Assembly (NCBI GenBank): GCA_002435755.1 | Contig: DIYH01000028.1 | Location: 124,001 to 188,000, forward strand | DNA: 64,000 nt | Direction: 5' to 3' | Source: Flammeovirgaceae bacterium UBA6059 | GTDB lineage: Bacteria; Bacteroidota; Bacteroidia; Cytophagales; Cyclobacteriaceae | Shown: in pieces, positions 8,151 through 16,870 of the stretch | How positions within the stretch are numbered: the first letter of the stretch is position 1 | Layout: each line of letters opens with the position of its first letter | Made by a program: the position numbers and the translations under genes | Notes under the pieces: model-generated | Told to the model about the DNA's origin: nothing | Databases searched by the model: none | The model's input: the letters and a program-made list of their open reading frames with translations, nothing else

Positions 8151-9272
8151 ATGGCTAAAAGAGATTATTACGACATATTAGGAGTTGATAAAAACGCCGG
8201 GGCTGATGAAATCAAGAAGGCCTACCGGAAAATTGCCATCAAATATCACCCAGACAAAAACCCTGGCGATACTGAGGCCGAGGATAAGTTCAAGGAAGCT
8301 GCGGAAGCTTACGAGGTTCTAAGCAGCGACGAAAAACGTCAGCGGTATGATCGCTTTGGGCATGCGGGCGTAGGAGGAGCTGCTGGAGGTGGATTTAGCG
8401 GTGGCGGCATGAACATGGAAGATATCTTCGAGCAATTCGGAGATATTTTTGGTGGTGGCAGTCCGTTTGACAGCTTCTTTGGTGGAGGAAGATCAGGTGG
8501 CCGCAGGGTGCGCAAGGGTACTAATCTACGTATCAAGCTGAAGCTTAACCTTGAGGAGATTGCCAATGGCGTTGAGAAGAAGATCAAAGTCAATAGGTTA
8601 GTTGCAGCTGATGGCGTGACATTCACGACTTGTCCTCATTGCCAAGGCTCTGGTCAGATCAAAAAGGTAGTCAATACAATGTTGGGGCAAATGGTCTCAA
8701 GTTCTACTTGCCCCCATTGCCAAGGTAGTGGTCAAGTGATTGACAAGCGACCTCCAGGAGTTGACAGTACTGGTCTACAGCAAAAAGAAGAAGTCATCAC
8801 CATTAAGATACCTGCAGGTGTATCAGAAGGAATGCAGTTAAGCATGTCCGGGAAAGGTAATGAAGCGGCAGGCGGAGGTGTGGCTGGGGACTTGCTCATC
8901 CTCATCGAGGAGACAGAAGACGACACCTTGAAAAGGGACGGCAATAATGTCATTTATGACTTATACCTCAACTTCGTTGATGCAACACTTGGTACATCGA
9001 TGGAAGTACCAACTATAGAAGGCAAAGTGAAAATAAAGATCGATCCAGGCACCCAGAGTGGTAAAATATTACGACTAAGAGGAAAGGGTGTAAAGGATAT
9101 CAACGGGTACGGTAAAGGTGATCAGCTGATCTATGTCAATGTATGGACACCAAAGCAGCTGACTGCCGATGAAAGACAGAAGCTAGAAAGTATGCGCGAC
9201 TCTGAGAACTTCCGGCCAGACCCTGGTAAGTCGGACAAAAGCTTTTTTGATAAGATGAAGGAGTTCTTTTAA
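8151..9272 (+). CDS. dnaJ: Chaperone DnaJ with a single zinc centre
   Basis: This is the DnaK co-chaperone. The J domain (residues 1-70) carries the HPD tripeptide in KYHPDKNPGD, followed by a Gly/Phe-rich linker to about residue 115 and the substrate-binding beta domains. The cysteine-rich region normally has four CxxCxGxG repeats. Here only two remain, both CPHCQGSG, separated by KKVVNTMLGQMVSSST. Their position and spacing match repeats 2 and 3, which form zinc centre II. Repeats 1 and 4 (zinc centre I) are replaced by Cys-free sequence. At 373 residues the protein is otherwise complete and the frame is intact. Confidence 0.95.
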   Translation: MAKRDYYDILGVDKNAGADEIKKAYRKIAIKYHPDKNPGDTEAEDKFKEAAEAYEVLSSDEKRQRYDRFGHAGVGGAAGGGFSGGGMNMEDIFEQFGDIFGGGSPFDSFFGGGRSGGRRVRKGTNLRIKLKLNLEEIANGVEKKIKVNRLVAADGVTFTTCPHCQGSGQIKKVVNTMLGQMVSSSTCPHCQGSGQVIDKRPPGVDSTGLQQKEEVITIKIPAGVSEGMQLSMSGKGNEAAGGGVAGDLLILIEETEDDTLKRDGNNVIYDLYLNFVDATLGTSMEVPTIEGKVKIKIDPGTQSGKILRLRGKGVKDINGYGKGDQLIYVNVWTPKQLTADERQKLESMRDSENFRPDPGKSDKSFFDKMKEFF

Positions 9273-9311
9273 TGAATTTCGACAGGATGATAGCAACACT
9301 ACCATTCATCT

Positions 9312-9350
9312 AAAAAACGAAGGGGTTCGTCTAAAGCGGCCCCTTTTCTT
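9312..9350 (+). terminator. Terminator of grpE-dnaJ
   Basis: AAGGGG (9320-9325) can pair with CCCCTT (9340-9345) around a 14-base loop, followed by a T-rich tract. It lies about 40 bases after the dnaJ stop. Confidence 0.65.
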
Positions 9351-9406
9351 ATGCTTTTCAGCTTGCTGCGTGTAACTATCGCGTTACCACTTTCGTATGA
9401 CGCTAC

Positions 9407-10300
9407 ATGTGGAGAATGATTGCAGCGTGGAGTCTGGCATTGTTAGTGTCTTCTGAGGCACTGGCGCAGCTCCAAAAATTCTATACCGTAAAGTCGGGTG
9501 ATGACTATGAAAAGGTGGTCTTTACCCTACGAGCTACCTCTGGCTCTTGCTATATCAAGCCCTCTTCTAACGAGAATCCTATAGACATTTATGGCAACCC
9601 GGATTTCGAGGAGATCAATCCTTCGTTTAAATCTTACACTAATAAGCACGGCATCAACTATGTCGATCTGAATCTCGAGGATTATCAGCAGGGTGGTCTG
9701 ACCAAGACCATCAGTTTCAACATGTTTGAGTCGAGAAAAGAAGACACTAATTTCTGGAAGATATATTTCAACGATGACAAGGTCTATGACCTGAACCTCA
9801 ATTATGGGATTGGCAATGCCCATCTCAACTTATCAGGAATACCTATTGACAGATTCAAGGTCAATACGGGTAGTGCCGATGTTGTCATCAACTATGAGAT
9901 GGAAGGTATGAACCCAATCGAAATGGATACTTTTTCTGTCAAAGTGGACTTGGGTAGCTTTACCGCTTACAACCTCACCAAGTCCCGTGCTTCTCACATA
10001 TTTGCTAATATCGGATTTGGCAATGCACTTCTTGACTTTAGCGAAAAAACAACCCGCAAGTGCAATGTAGAAGCCTCTGTAGCGGCCGGTAAGTTAGTTG
10101 TCTATATCCCACGAGACCAGGTACCTACCATCATACATCTCAATGAATCTCCACTCTGCAGTACGCGACTCCCTAAGGACTTCAGGGAGCTCGAAGACAA
10201 TGTATTCGTCAACTCCGCGTATACTGCTCATGCCGAGAACCTGACCACATTCAATATTGATGTGGGCATGGGCAATGTAGTCTTTAGAAATAAAGATTGA
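9407..10300 (+). CDS. Exported beta-rich protein of unknown function
   Basis: The 297-residue product starts with a Sec signal peptide (MIAAWSLALLVSSEALA) and probably begins at the ATG at 9407 or the one three codons later. The rest has no membrane segment and alternates short hydrophobic strands with polar turns. Repeating phrases such as NLNYGIGNAHLNLSG, FANIGFGNALLDF and FNIDVGMGNVVFRN recall the parallel beta-helix of LiaF- or DUF4097-type proteins. That comparison is by eye only. It lies 82 bases upstream of an ABC exporter pair on the same strand and may be part of that unit. Confidence 0.75.
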   Translation: MWRMIAAWSLALLVSSEALAQLQKFYTVKSGDDYEKVVFTLRATSGSCYIKPSSNENPIDIYGNPDFEEINPSFKSYTNKHGINYVDLNLEDYQQGGLTKTISFNMFESRKEDTNFWKIYFNDDKVYDLNLNYGIGNAHLNLSGIPIDRFKVNTGSADVVINYEMEGMNPIEMDTFSVKVDLGSFTAYNLTKSRASHIFANIGFGNALLDFSEKTTRKCNVEASVAAGKLVVYIPRDQVPTIIHLNESPLCSTRLPKDFRELEDNVFVNSAYTAHAENLTTFNIDVGMGNVVFRNKD

Positions 10301-10382
10301 TCTTTCTCTACTTTATTTGGTCCTCGGATGTAATTTTCTCGCTGGGGTTTAGACTAATCTAGCGGAATAAAATTACACTCCA

Positions 10383-11297
10383 TTGGAACTACTTATTACC
10401 AAGAACATTTCAAAGAGCTATGCTGCCCATCAAGCACTTGATGACGTGAGCATCAGCATCCCCGAGCAAACCATATTTGGCTTGCTGGGGCCAAATGGTG
10501 CGGGAAAAACAACCCTTATTAGGATCATTACACAGATCATCACGCATGATACCGGTGAAGTGATTTTCAATGGACAGCCAATGACACTCAAGCTTACGGA
10601 GCAGATCGGCTACCTACCGGAAGAGCGTGGATTGTACAAGAAAATGAAAGTAGGTGAGCAACTGCTTTATTTGGCACGACTCAAAGGCCTCAACAGGTCA
10701 GATGCAGTCAAAAGGATCAAGGCCTGGTTCAAAAAACTGGACATCAGTGCATGGTGGGATAAAAATATAGAAGACCTCTCAAAGGGTATGCAACAAAAGG
10801 TGCAGTTTGTGGCGACCGTACTACACGAGCCTAAGTTGATCATACTTGATGAGCCTTTTTCAGGGTTTGATCCTGTCAATGCCAACGTCATCAAGGACGA
10901 AATACTAGAGCTAAGAGAAAAAGGCGCTACGATCATCTTTTCTACTCACCGTATGGAGTCGGTAGAAGAGTTGTGCGATCACATCGCAATGATCAATAAG
11001 TCAAAGAAGATACTTGATGGGTCAAAAAAGGACATCAAGGACAGCTTTAAAACCAATACTTATATCGTCGAACATGATCAGAAGATAGAGCTGGCAAATG
11101 GTTCTTTTGTGATTGACCAACAAGAGCAAATAGATGAAGAACACTATCAGTCACAGGTCAAGATACTCAACGGTCATACATCCAATGACTTACTTTCTGC
11201 ACTGATCCCTACATCTCAGATCATCTCTTTCAAAGAGAAAATCCCGAGTATCAACGATATCTTCATCTCACATGTAAAATCTCAGGATCATGAATAA
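10383..11297 (+). CDS. ABC transporter ATP-binding protein (ABC-2 exporter type)
   Basis: The 304-residue ATPase has Walker A GPNGAGKTTL near residue 37, signature LSKGMQQKV, Walker B LIILDEPFSGFDP and the switch His in STHRM. A C-terminal extension of about 85 residues after the ATPase core resembles the DUF4162 tail found on NatA-like exporters. No ATG is available at the right place; a TTG at 10383 gives the normal N-terminus. It overlaps the permease gene by 8 bases. Confidence 0.9.
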   Translation: MELLITKNISKSYAAHQALDDVSISIPEQTIFGLLGPNGAGKTTLIRIITQIITHDTGEVIFNGQPMTLKLTEQIGYLPEERGLYKKMKVGEQLLYLARLKGLNRSDAVKRIKAWFKKLDISAWWDKNIEDLSKGMQQKVQFVATVLHEPKLIILDEPFSGFDPVNANVIKDEILELREKGATIIFSTHRMESVEELCDHIAMINKSKKILDGSKKDIKDSFKTNTYIVEHDQKIELANGSFVIDQQEQIDEEHYQSQVKILNGHTSNDLLSALIPTSQIISFKEKIPSINDIFISHVKSQDHE

Positions 11298-12579
11298 GAT
11301 TGGCCTCATCATATCTCGTGAATACCTGACAAGGGTCCGCAAAAAGTCATTTATCATCATGACGATAATTGGCCCACTTCTTTTTGCAGCATTGATCATT
11401 TTGCCTACTTGGCTTGCCTCGCAGGACGGAGAACAAAAAGTGATCGAAGTGCTCGACGAAAGTGGTGCCTTTCAAGACAAGTTTCAGGATACTGAGTCTG
11501 TAAGCTTTAGGTACATCACCGGCGATCTGGAATCGGCCAAAGAGCGGGTACCCAATGAGACTACTTTCGGTTTGCTCTACATCCCTGTGATAGAAGTCGA
11601 CGACCCTACCGGAATATCGTTATATACCCTCAGCAATCCGAGTATTGTCATCGTGAAGACCATCAAACGGACCATCGAAAACGAGCTTGAAGAAATCAAA
11701 TTGACGCGTTCTGGTATTGATAAAGAGACGCTAGCATCACTGAAGTCAGACATCTCAGTGGACACTATCAGTCTGTCTACTTCAGGAGAAGAGAAAGCAA
11801 GTAGCTCCGGCGCTGCTTCTGTCGCAGGATATCTGGGTTCTTTCCTCATCTATTTCTTCATTTTTTACTACGGAGCTCAGATCATGCGCGGTGTGATCGA
11901 GGAGAAGACCAACAGGATACTCGAAGTGATCATATCATCAGTACGGCCTATGCAGTTGATGCTTGGCAAAATCATAGGTGTGGCTGCTGTAGGGCTCACT
12001 CAGTTCGTATTGTGGGTGATGTTAACATTCGCCATTTCAAGCCTCGTAGCTTCAGTGTTTGGTATAGAAGCAAGTGCCAGCGCCCAGATGGGCACACAAG
12101 CACAAGATGTCCCGATGGGCGAGATCGACAACATTATGTCATCACTTACATCACTCAATTTTCCAGTGATCATTGGTGTATTCCTGTTTTACTTTCTTGG
12201 AGGTTATCTCATGTACGGGGCACTCTTCGCAGCAGTAGGCTCAGCTGTGGATAGTGATGCTGACTCTCAGCAGTTCATGTTCCCCATTACCATCCCGCTC
12301 ATATTCTCGATAGTGGTTTTAGGAGCTGTTCTTAAAGATCCGGATGGCTCATTGGCCTTCTGGATGTCTATGATCCCTCTCACCTCACCAGTGGTCATGA
12401 TGATGCGCACTCCCTTTGGCGTACCCGAATGGCAGCTGGCATTGTCGATGCTATTATTGATTGGAGGATTCTTATTTACCTCGTGGGTGGCAGGAAGGAT
12501 CTACCGGGTAGGCATATTAATGCATGGCACTAAAGTCAATTACAAGACGCTTGCCAAATGGTTTGTATTGAAGAATTAG
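11290..12579 (+). CDS. ABC-2 type transporter permease, NatB-like
   Basis: The 429-residue membrane protein has one N-terminal helix (IIMTIIGPLLFAALIILPTW). A periplasmic domain of about 150 residues follows, then five or six C-terminal helices with the ABC-2 family EEKTNRILEVIISSVRP signature between the first two of them. It pairs with the preceding ATPase as a NatAB-like exporter. Related pairs move sodium, lipids or peptides; nothing here chooses between them. Confidence 0.88.
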   Translation: MNKIGLIISREYLTRVRKKSFIIMTIIGPLLFAALIILPTWLASQDGEQKVIEVLDESGAFQDKFQDTESVSFRYITGDLESAKERVPNETTFGLLYIPVIEVDDPTGISLYTLSNPSIVIVKTIKRTIENELEEIKLTRSGIDKETLASLKSDISVDTISLSTSGEEKASSSGAASVAGYLGSFLIYFFIFYYGAQIMRGVIEEKTNRILEVIISSVRPMQLMLGKIIGVAAVGLTQFVLWVMLTFAISSLVASVFGIEASASAQMGTQAQDVPMGEIDNIMSSLTSLNFPVIIGVFLFYFLGGYLMYGALFAAVGSAVDSDADSQQFMFPITIPLIFSIVVLGAVLKDPDGSLAFWMSMIPLTSPVVMMMRTPFGVPEWQLALSMLLLIGGFLFTSWVAGRIYRVGILMHGTKVNYKTLAKWFVLKN

Positions 12580-12620
12580 GTAGCTACATTATCAAATTGC
12601 TTAAATTCAGCAATCTAAAC

Positions 12621-12705
12621 TGATCGTGTGGTAGAAATACCATTCCGGTAGGCAATAAGAGATAAAATAAATCATGGCCCCTACCACATATTGGTACCAC
12701 GATCA
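12621..12705 (+). promoter_or_regulatory. Leader with two competing inverted repeats before the sensor kinase gene
   Basis: TGATCGTGTGGTA (12621-12633) can pair with TACCACGATCA (12695-12705) with a 2-base bulge. TGTGGTAG (12627-12634) can alternatively pair with CTACCACA (12681-12688). The two stems cannot form together. No T tract follows, so this is not a simple terminator of the ABC genes. It could act as an attenuator or a protein-binding leader for the kinase gene that starts 15 bases downstream. Confidence 0.4.
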
Positions 12706-12719
12706 TCGTTGTGCAGACC

Positions 12720-13937
12720 ATGAACAATCCATTCAAAGTAACCGGCATTGATTTTTACCAAAACAGATCTGCTGCCAATTGGATCGTACTGGTAGTCTCC
12801 TTTCTGATCGGAGGTGGCTCTATTTACTACACTAGCATCCTTGTCGAGAAGATCAGGATCCGCGAAGAACGGCTGATCTCACTTTATGCCAATACTCTAG
12901 AATACTTCGCCAACGAAGATGGCAATGTCAATTTTGATTTCATTTTTGAAGAGATCATTGTCTCCAATACGTCTATTCCTGTTATAGTGACAGATGAGAT
13001 CGGGCTGCCATTTGAATATAAAAACATACCTGAAGCAGATGATGCCAGGACGGATGTCGAGCGACGAAACGTACTGCTGCGCGAATTGGCCATCATGGAA
13101 GCTGAGCACGAGCCTATACTGATCACCTTACGCAACAATCTTGATGAAGTCACAGGTTATCAATATGTGTATTACAAAAACTCGTTCCTGCTGACACAGC
13201 TCCAGTACTATCCATACGTGCAACTCCTGGTTATTTTCATTTTTGGGATAGTTGCCTATATGGTTTTCAACTATTCGCGTTCAGCAGAGCAAAATCGTGT
13301 ATGGGTTGGCCTGGCCAAAGAAACAGCGCACCAGCTAGGCACCCCACTTTCATCGCTCATGGCTTGGTCAGAGTATCTTAAGTCTGATTCAAATGAACAG
13401 AATCGGGAAATGGCGGCAGAGCTCGATAAGGATATTCAGCGACTTGAAATGATCACTTCAAGGTTCTCGAACATTGGCTCGATCCCATTGCTCACGAGTC
13501 AGAACATTGTGACCACCATCCGTGAGACGATCAGCTACCTGCAAAGACGAGTTTCTTCAAGAGTGGAGATCACAGTATCCTCCTCACCGGACGAAGTGAT
13601 CAATGCTGAGGTCAACAAGCCACTCTTCGATTGGGTGATCGAAAATATCTGCAAAAATGCTGTGGATGCCATGGCAGGAGCTGGGAGGATCAATATTGGT
13701 ATCAGTAAGGATAATGAGGGCAAAGTATTTGTTGATATCAGTGATACAGGGAAAGGCATCCCCAAGTCGAAAACCAGCAAGGTGTTCCAACCAGGGTATA
13801 CTACCAAAAAGCGTGGTTGGGGACTCGGACTGACACTTGTAAAGCGGATCATTGAAAACTATCATGGAGGCAAAATATTTGTCAAAAACACTGAAATGAA
13901 CATAGGCACAACCTTCAGGATCGTCCTGAAATCATGA
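12720..13937 (+). CDS. Membrane-bound sensor histidine kinase
   Basis: The protein has 405 residues from the ATG at 12720; a GTG three codons upstream is possible. Membrane helices lie near residues 19-38 and 162-182 and enclose a sensor domain of about 120 residues facing the periplasm. The HisKA H-box is unusual but recognisable as LAKETAHQLGTPLSSLMAW. N-box ENICKNAVDAM, G1 DTGKGIP and G2 GWGLGLTL follow. No response regulator is adjacent, so it is an orphan kinase here. The AHQLGTPLSS form is common in Bacteroidota kinases. Confidence 0.9.
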   Translation: MNNPFKVTGIDFYQNRSAANWIVLVVSFLIGGGSIYYTSILVEKIRIREERLISLYANTLEYFANEDGNVNFDFIFEEIIVSNTSIPVIVTDEIGLPFEYKNIPEADDARTDVERRNVLLRELAIMEAEHEPILITLRNNLDEVTGYQYVYYKNSFLLTQLQYYPYVQLLVIFIFGIVAYMVFNYSRSAEQNRVWVGLAKETAHQLGTPLSSLMAWSEYLKSDSNEQNREMAAELDKDIQRLEMITSRFSNIGSIPLLTSQNIVTTIRETISYLQRRVSSRVEITVSSSPDEVINAEVNKPLFDWVIENICKNAVDAMAGAGRINIGISKDNEGKVFVDISDTGKGIPKSKTSKVFQPGYTTKKRGWGLGLTLVKRIIENYHGGKIFVKNTEMNIGTTFRIVLKS

Positions 13938-13970
13938 GAGGTTTTGCCTCTGCTTAATTTCTGCTAAGGC

Positions 13971-14001
13971 TTTGTTATCCATCGAGATTGCCTTAATTTC
14001 G
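13971..14001 (+). promoter_or_regulatory. Sigma-A type promoter of atpDC
   Basis: TTTG at 13971-13974 and TAATTTCG at 13994-14001 are 19 bases apart. This matches the Bacteroidota -33/-7 arrangement with one mismatch in the -7 box. The leader to the atpD ATG is about 45 bases. Confidence 0.55.
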
Positions 14002-14050
14002 CACTTCGAAAAGAGATATCTAATCCCATCATAATATTAACTAATCAATA

Positions 14051-15559
14051 ATGGCAAACACTGGTAAAGTAACTCAGGTAATTGGACCGGTCGTGGACGT
14101 TGCTTTTGATGCTGAAAGCGCAAAGCTTCCAAGCATTCTGAACGCCCTTTCTGTAACTAAAGAGGACGGTACTGAGGTAGTACTTGAGGTGCAGCAGCAT
14201 CTAGGCGAGGATCGTGTTCGTACGATCTCAATGGAAGGTACCGAAGGCCTCCGCCGTGGTATCGAAGTGACAGATATGGGACAGCCTATCTCAATGCCCA
14301 TCGGTGATGATATCAAAGGCCGATTGTTCAACGTAGTTGGAGAAGCTATCGACGGTATTGATCAGCCTCAGGGCAAAGATAGATTACCAATACACAGGGG
14401 AGCTCCTAAGTTCGAAGAACTATCTACTTCTTCTGAAGTACTCTTTACTGGTATTAAAGTCATTGACCTGATCGAGCCTTATGCTAAAGGTGGTAAGATT
14501 GGTTTGTTTGGTGGAGCTGGTGTAGGTAAGACCGTGTTGATCCAGGAGTTGATCAACAATATTGCCAAGGCCTATTCAGGGCTTTCGGTATTTGCCGGTG
14601 TAGGTGAGCGTACCCGTGAAGGAAATGACTTGCTTCGAGAAATGATCGAGTCAGGTATTGTAACATATGGTGACGATTTCTTACATTCCTTGGAAGAAGG
14701 TGGATGGGACCTATCCAAAGTAGATAAAAACAAACTCGCAGAATCTAAAGCAACATTTGTATTCGGTCAGATGAACGAACCTCCGGGGGCGCGTGCTCGA
14801 GTAGCACTTTCTGGTTTGACCCTAGCGGAATACTTCCGTGATGGAGATGGCTCTGGGGCTGGTAGAGATATCCTCTTTTTCATTGATAATATCTTCCGTT
14901 TCACACAAGCGGGTTCTGAGGTATCAGCCCTTCTTGGAAGGATGCCTTCAGCGGTAGGCTACCAGCCTACACTTGCTTCTGAAATGGGTGCGATGCAGGA
15001 ACGAATTACTTCTACTAAGCACGGATCGATCACATCAGTACAAGCAGTATATGTACCTGCGGATGACTTGACTGACCCTGCTCCTGCGACTACTTTCTCT
15101 CACCTTGACGCAACGACGGTACTTTCAAGAAAGATCGCGGAGCTAGGTATCTACCCGGCGGTGGACCCATTGGACTCCACATCAAGGATCCTTACTGAGG
15201 AGGTTGTAGGTGTTGAACACTACGCATGTGCGCAACGCGTAAAAGAGATCTTACAGCGATACAAAGAACTTCAAGATATCATCGCCATCCTTGGTATGGA
15301 CGAACTATCTGATGAGGATAAGCAAGTTGTTCACAGAGCGCGTCGGGTACAGCGTTTCCTATCACAACCTTTCCACGTAGCTGAGGCATTTACAGGCCTT
15401 ACGGGTGAGTTAGTAAATATCAAAGACACTATCAAAGGATTCAACATGATCATGGATGGTGAATTAGATCACCTTCCTGAAGCAGCTTTCAACCTGAAAG
15501 GCACTATTGAGCAAGCTGTAGCAGCTGGTGAGAAAATGCTTGCGGAAGCTGAAGACTAA
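14051..15559 (+). CDS. atpD: ATP synthase F1 subunit beta
   Basis: This is the catalytic subunit of the F1Fo ATP synthase. The 502 residues include the P-loop GGAGVGKTVL near residue 156, the GERTREGNDL segment with the catalytic Glu, the FIDNIFRFTQAG Walker B region and the DELSDEDKQ lever motif that couples to rotation. atpC follows after 5 bases and no other ATP synthase gene is adjacent, an arrangement usual in Bacteroidota. Confidence 0.98.
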   Translation: MANTGKVTQVIGPVVDVAFDAESAKLPSILNALSVTKEDGTEVVLEVQQHLGEDRVRTISMEGTEGLRRGIEVTDMGQPISMPIGDDIKGRLFNVVGEAIDGIDQPQGKDRLPIHRGAPKFEELSTSSEVLFTGIKVIDLIEPYAKGGKIGLFGGAGVGKTVLIQELINNIAKAYSGLSVFAGVGERTREGNDLLREMIESGIVTYGDDFLHSLEEGGWDLSKVDKNKLAESKATFVFGQMNEPPGARARVALSGLTLAEYFRDGDGSGAGRDILFFIDNIFRFTQAGSEVSALLGRMPSAVGYQPTLASEMGAMQERITSTKHGSITSVQAVYVPADDLTDPAPATTFSHLDATTVLSRKIAELGIYPAVDPLDSTSRILTEEVVGVEHYACAQRVKEILQRYKELQDIIAILGMDELSDEDKQVVHRARRVQRFLSQPFHVAEAFTGLTGELVNIKDTIKGFNMIMDGELDHLPEAAFNLKGTIEQAVAAGEKMLAEAED

Positions 15560-15564
15560 AAGAT

Positions 15565-15810
15565 ATGTTTTTAGAGATCTACACCCCAGACAAGAAGGTT
15601 TTCGAAGGTGAGGTAGATTCCACTACCCTACCTGGAATTGATGGTTCGCTCCAGATTCTCAATAATCATGCACCGCTCATTTGCCCACTGGGTAAGGGTG
15701 ACTTGAATTACAAAAAGAAGAAAGAAGATGTAACTATGGAACTCGAAGGAGGAGTAGTAGAAGTATTAAATAATAAGGTAACTGTACTAGCAGAATCTAT
15801 CTTAGAATGA
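15565..15810 (+). CDS. atpC: ATP synthase F1 subunit epsilon, short form
   Basis: The 81-residue protein covers only the N-terminal beta-sandwich domain (LEIYTPDKKVFEGEV...LNNHAPLICPLGKG). The C-terminal two-helix domain that inhibits ATP hydrolysis in proteobacteria is absent. Short epsilon subunits are usual in Bacteroidota, so this is not a truncation by mutation. It is cotranscribed with atpD and followed by a strong terminator. Confidence 0.95.
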   Translation: MFLEIYTPDKKVFEGEVDSTTLPGIDGSLQILNNHAPLICPLGKGDLNYKKKKEDVTMELEGGVVEVLNNKVTVLAESILE

Positions 15811-15837
15811 TATTACAGTAAATCGCTTACACTTAAC

Positions 15838-16152
15838 TTAAGAACCCTGCTCGTCAGGGTTCTTTTTTTTGCCTTTCACTCTGTGCAAAGTGCGCTGCGT
15901 AAAAGCCCAGAAAAACTCAAACTGGCCAAACAGAAAGGCATAAATGAGCAGTATAAGGTAGTATACTGGTAGAATGAACACGTAATACAGGATAGTAAAC
16001 ACCAGTGGCTGTTCTCCATTATCTGTGAATAAGGCTACTAACGGCTTCTTTAGCAACATCACAGTAGTACCCGTAGCAGCAAACACAAGCAAGACTATAA
16101 CGACCTGCCATCCGCTATTCAGCCCCCATCGTTCACGTAACTTCTCAAGCAT
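15838..16152 (-). CDS. Small membrane protein, DUF6787-like
   Basis: The 104-residue protein has two long hydrophobic segments (about residues 17-34 and 50-73), then an aromatic segment FGQFEFFWAFTQR and a basic, charged tail. This layout resembles the Bacteroidota-specific DUF6787 proteins, a match made by eye. Function is unknown. It overlaps the upstream RluA-type gene by 8 bases, so the two are probably translated together. Its last residues (KNPDEQGS) come from the stem of the atpDC terminator read in reverse. Confidence 0.75.
   Translation of the reverse strand: MLEKLRERWGLNSGWQVVIVLLVFAATGTTVMLLKKPLVALFTDNGEQPLVFTILYYVFILPVYYLILLIYAFLFGQFEFFWAFTQRTLHRVKGKKKNPDEQGS
15840..15870 (+). 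terminator. Terminator of atpDC, lying inside the end of the opposite gene
   Basis: AAGAACCCTG (15840-15849) pairs perfectly with CAGGGTTCTT (15855-15864) around a 5-base loop, followed by a T run to 15870. On the minus strand the same bases encode the last residues of the convergent membrane protein gene. Confidence 0.9.
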
Positions 16153-16837
16153 GCTCTAGTCGTTTGAAGTCATTCCAGAGTAGTAAAGAAGGCACTGGAG
16201 CATTATAACGTACGATTGTTTTCAGCACAGGATGTTCAAACTCCAGACTCTTAGCATGCAGACATATACTGGCGTCTTCGTTAGCAGGTGGGTTTCCATA
16301 CCTAAGATCACCGATGATAGGGCTACCCATCTTAGCCAACTGCACCCTGATTTGATGCGGACGACCCGTTTGTGGTTCCACTGAGAGCAAGTGCTTTCGT
16401 TGAATGCTATTGATTATTTTATAGCTAAGAACAGATCTTAGGCTTCCCGGTTTCTTTCTGGTGTATGCAGAGGTTACATTTCTGCTTCGATCTTTGATCA
16501 ACCAGTGGATCAATACTTCTTCGGTCTCTGGTGGCCTGTTTTTTACAATAGCCCAATAGGTTTTCTTCACCTTACGTTCCTGGAAAAGCTTGTTCATTCT
16601 TGTAAGTGCCTTTGAAGTCTTAGCAAAGACGATCACTCCACTAACCGGACGGTCAAGCCGGTGCACGACTCCCAGGAAGACATTGCCCGGCTTATTGTAT
16701 TTCCGGCGAATATAGTCTTCGCAAATATCAGCAAGCGTAACATCACCGGTGGAATCTCCCTGTACAAGAAGCCCCGCAGGTTTATTCACCACCAGCAGGT
16801 GATTATCTTCATGAATAAGATCTAAGGAGAGCTTCAA
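16145..16837 (-). CDS. RluA-family pseudouridine synthase
   Basis: The enzyme isomerises uridine to pseudouridine in rRNA or tRNA. It has about 230 residues and the catalytic motif HRLDRPVSGVIVFAK with the nucleophilic Asp, plus the PHQIRVQLA and GDLRYG family motifs. There is no N-terminal S4 domain. No ATG is available; the frame opens with a TTG at 16858, but a TACCTTTG promoter element covers that codon. A TTG at 16837 (KLSLDLIHEDNHLLVVNKPAG) therefore fits better. The target base cannot be told from sequence. Confidence 0.9.
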   Translation of the reverse strand: MKLSLDLIHEDNHLLVVNKPAGLLVQGDSTGDVTLADICEDYIRRKYNKPGNVFLGVVHRLDRPVSGVIVFAKTSKALTRMNKLFQERKVKKTYWAIVKNRPPETEEVLIHWLIKDRSRNVTSAYTRKKPGSLRSVLSYKIINSIQRKHLLSVEPQTGRPHQIRVQLAKMGSPIIGDLRYGNPPANEDASICLHAKSLEFEHPVLKTIVRYNAPVPSLLLWNDFKRLEHA

Positions 16838-16855
16838 AACGCGTAATTTAGGTGG

Positions 16856-16863
16856 CAAAGGTA
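16856..16863 (-). promoter_or_regulatory. -7 type promoter element of the RluA-type gene
   Basis: On the minus strand this reads TACCTTTG, a perfect TAnnTTTG match. It lies upstream of the preferred TTG start at 16837 and rules against the earlier TTG at 16858. Confidence 0.5.
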
Positions 16864-16870
16864 GCTTTTA

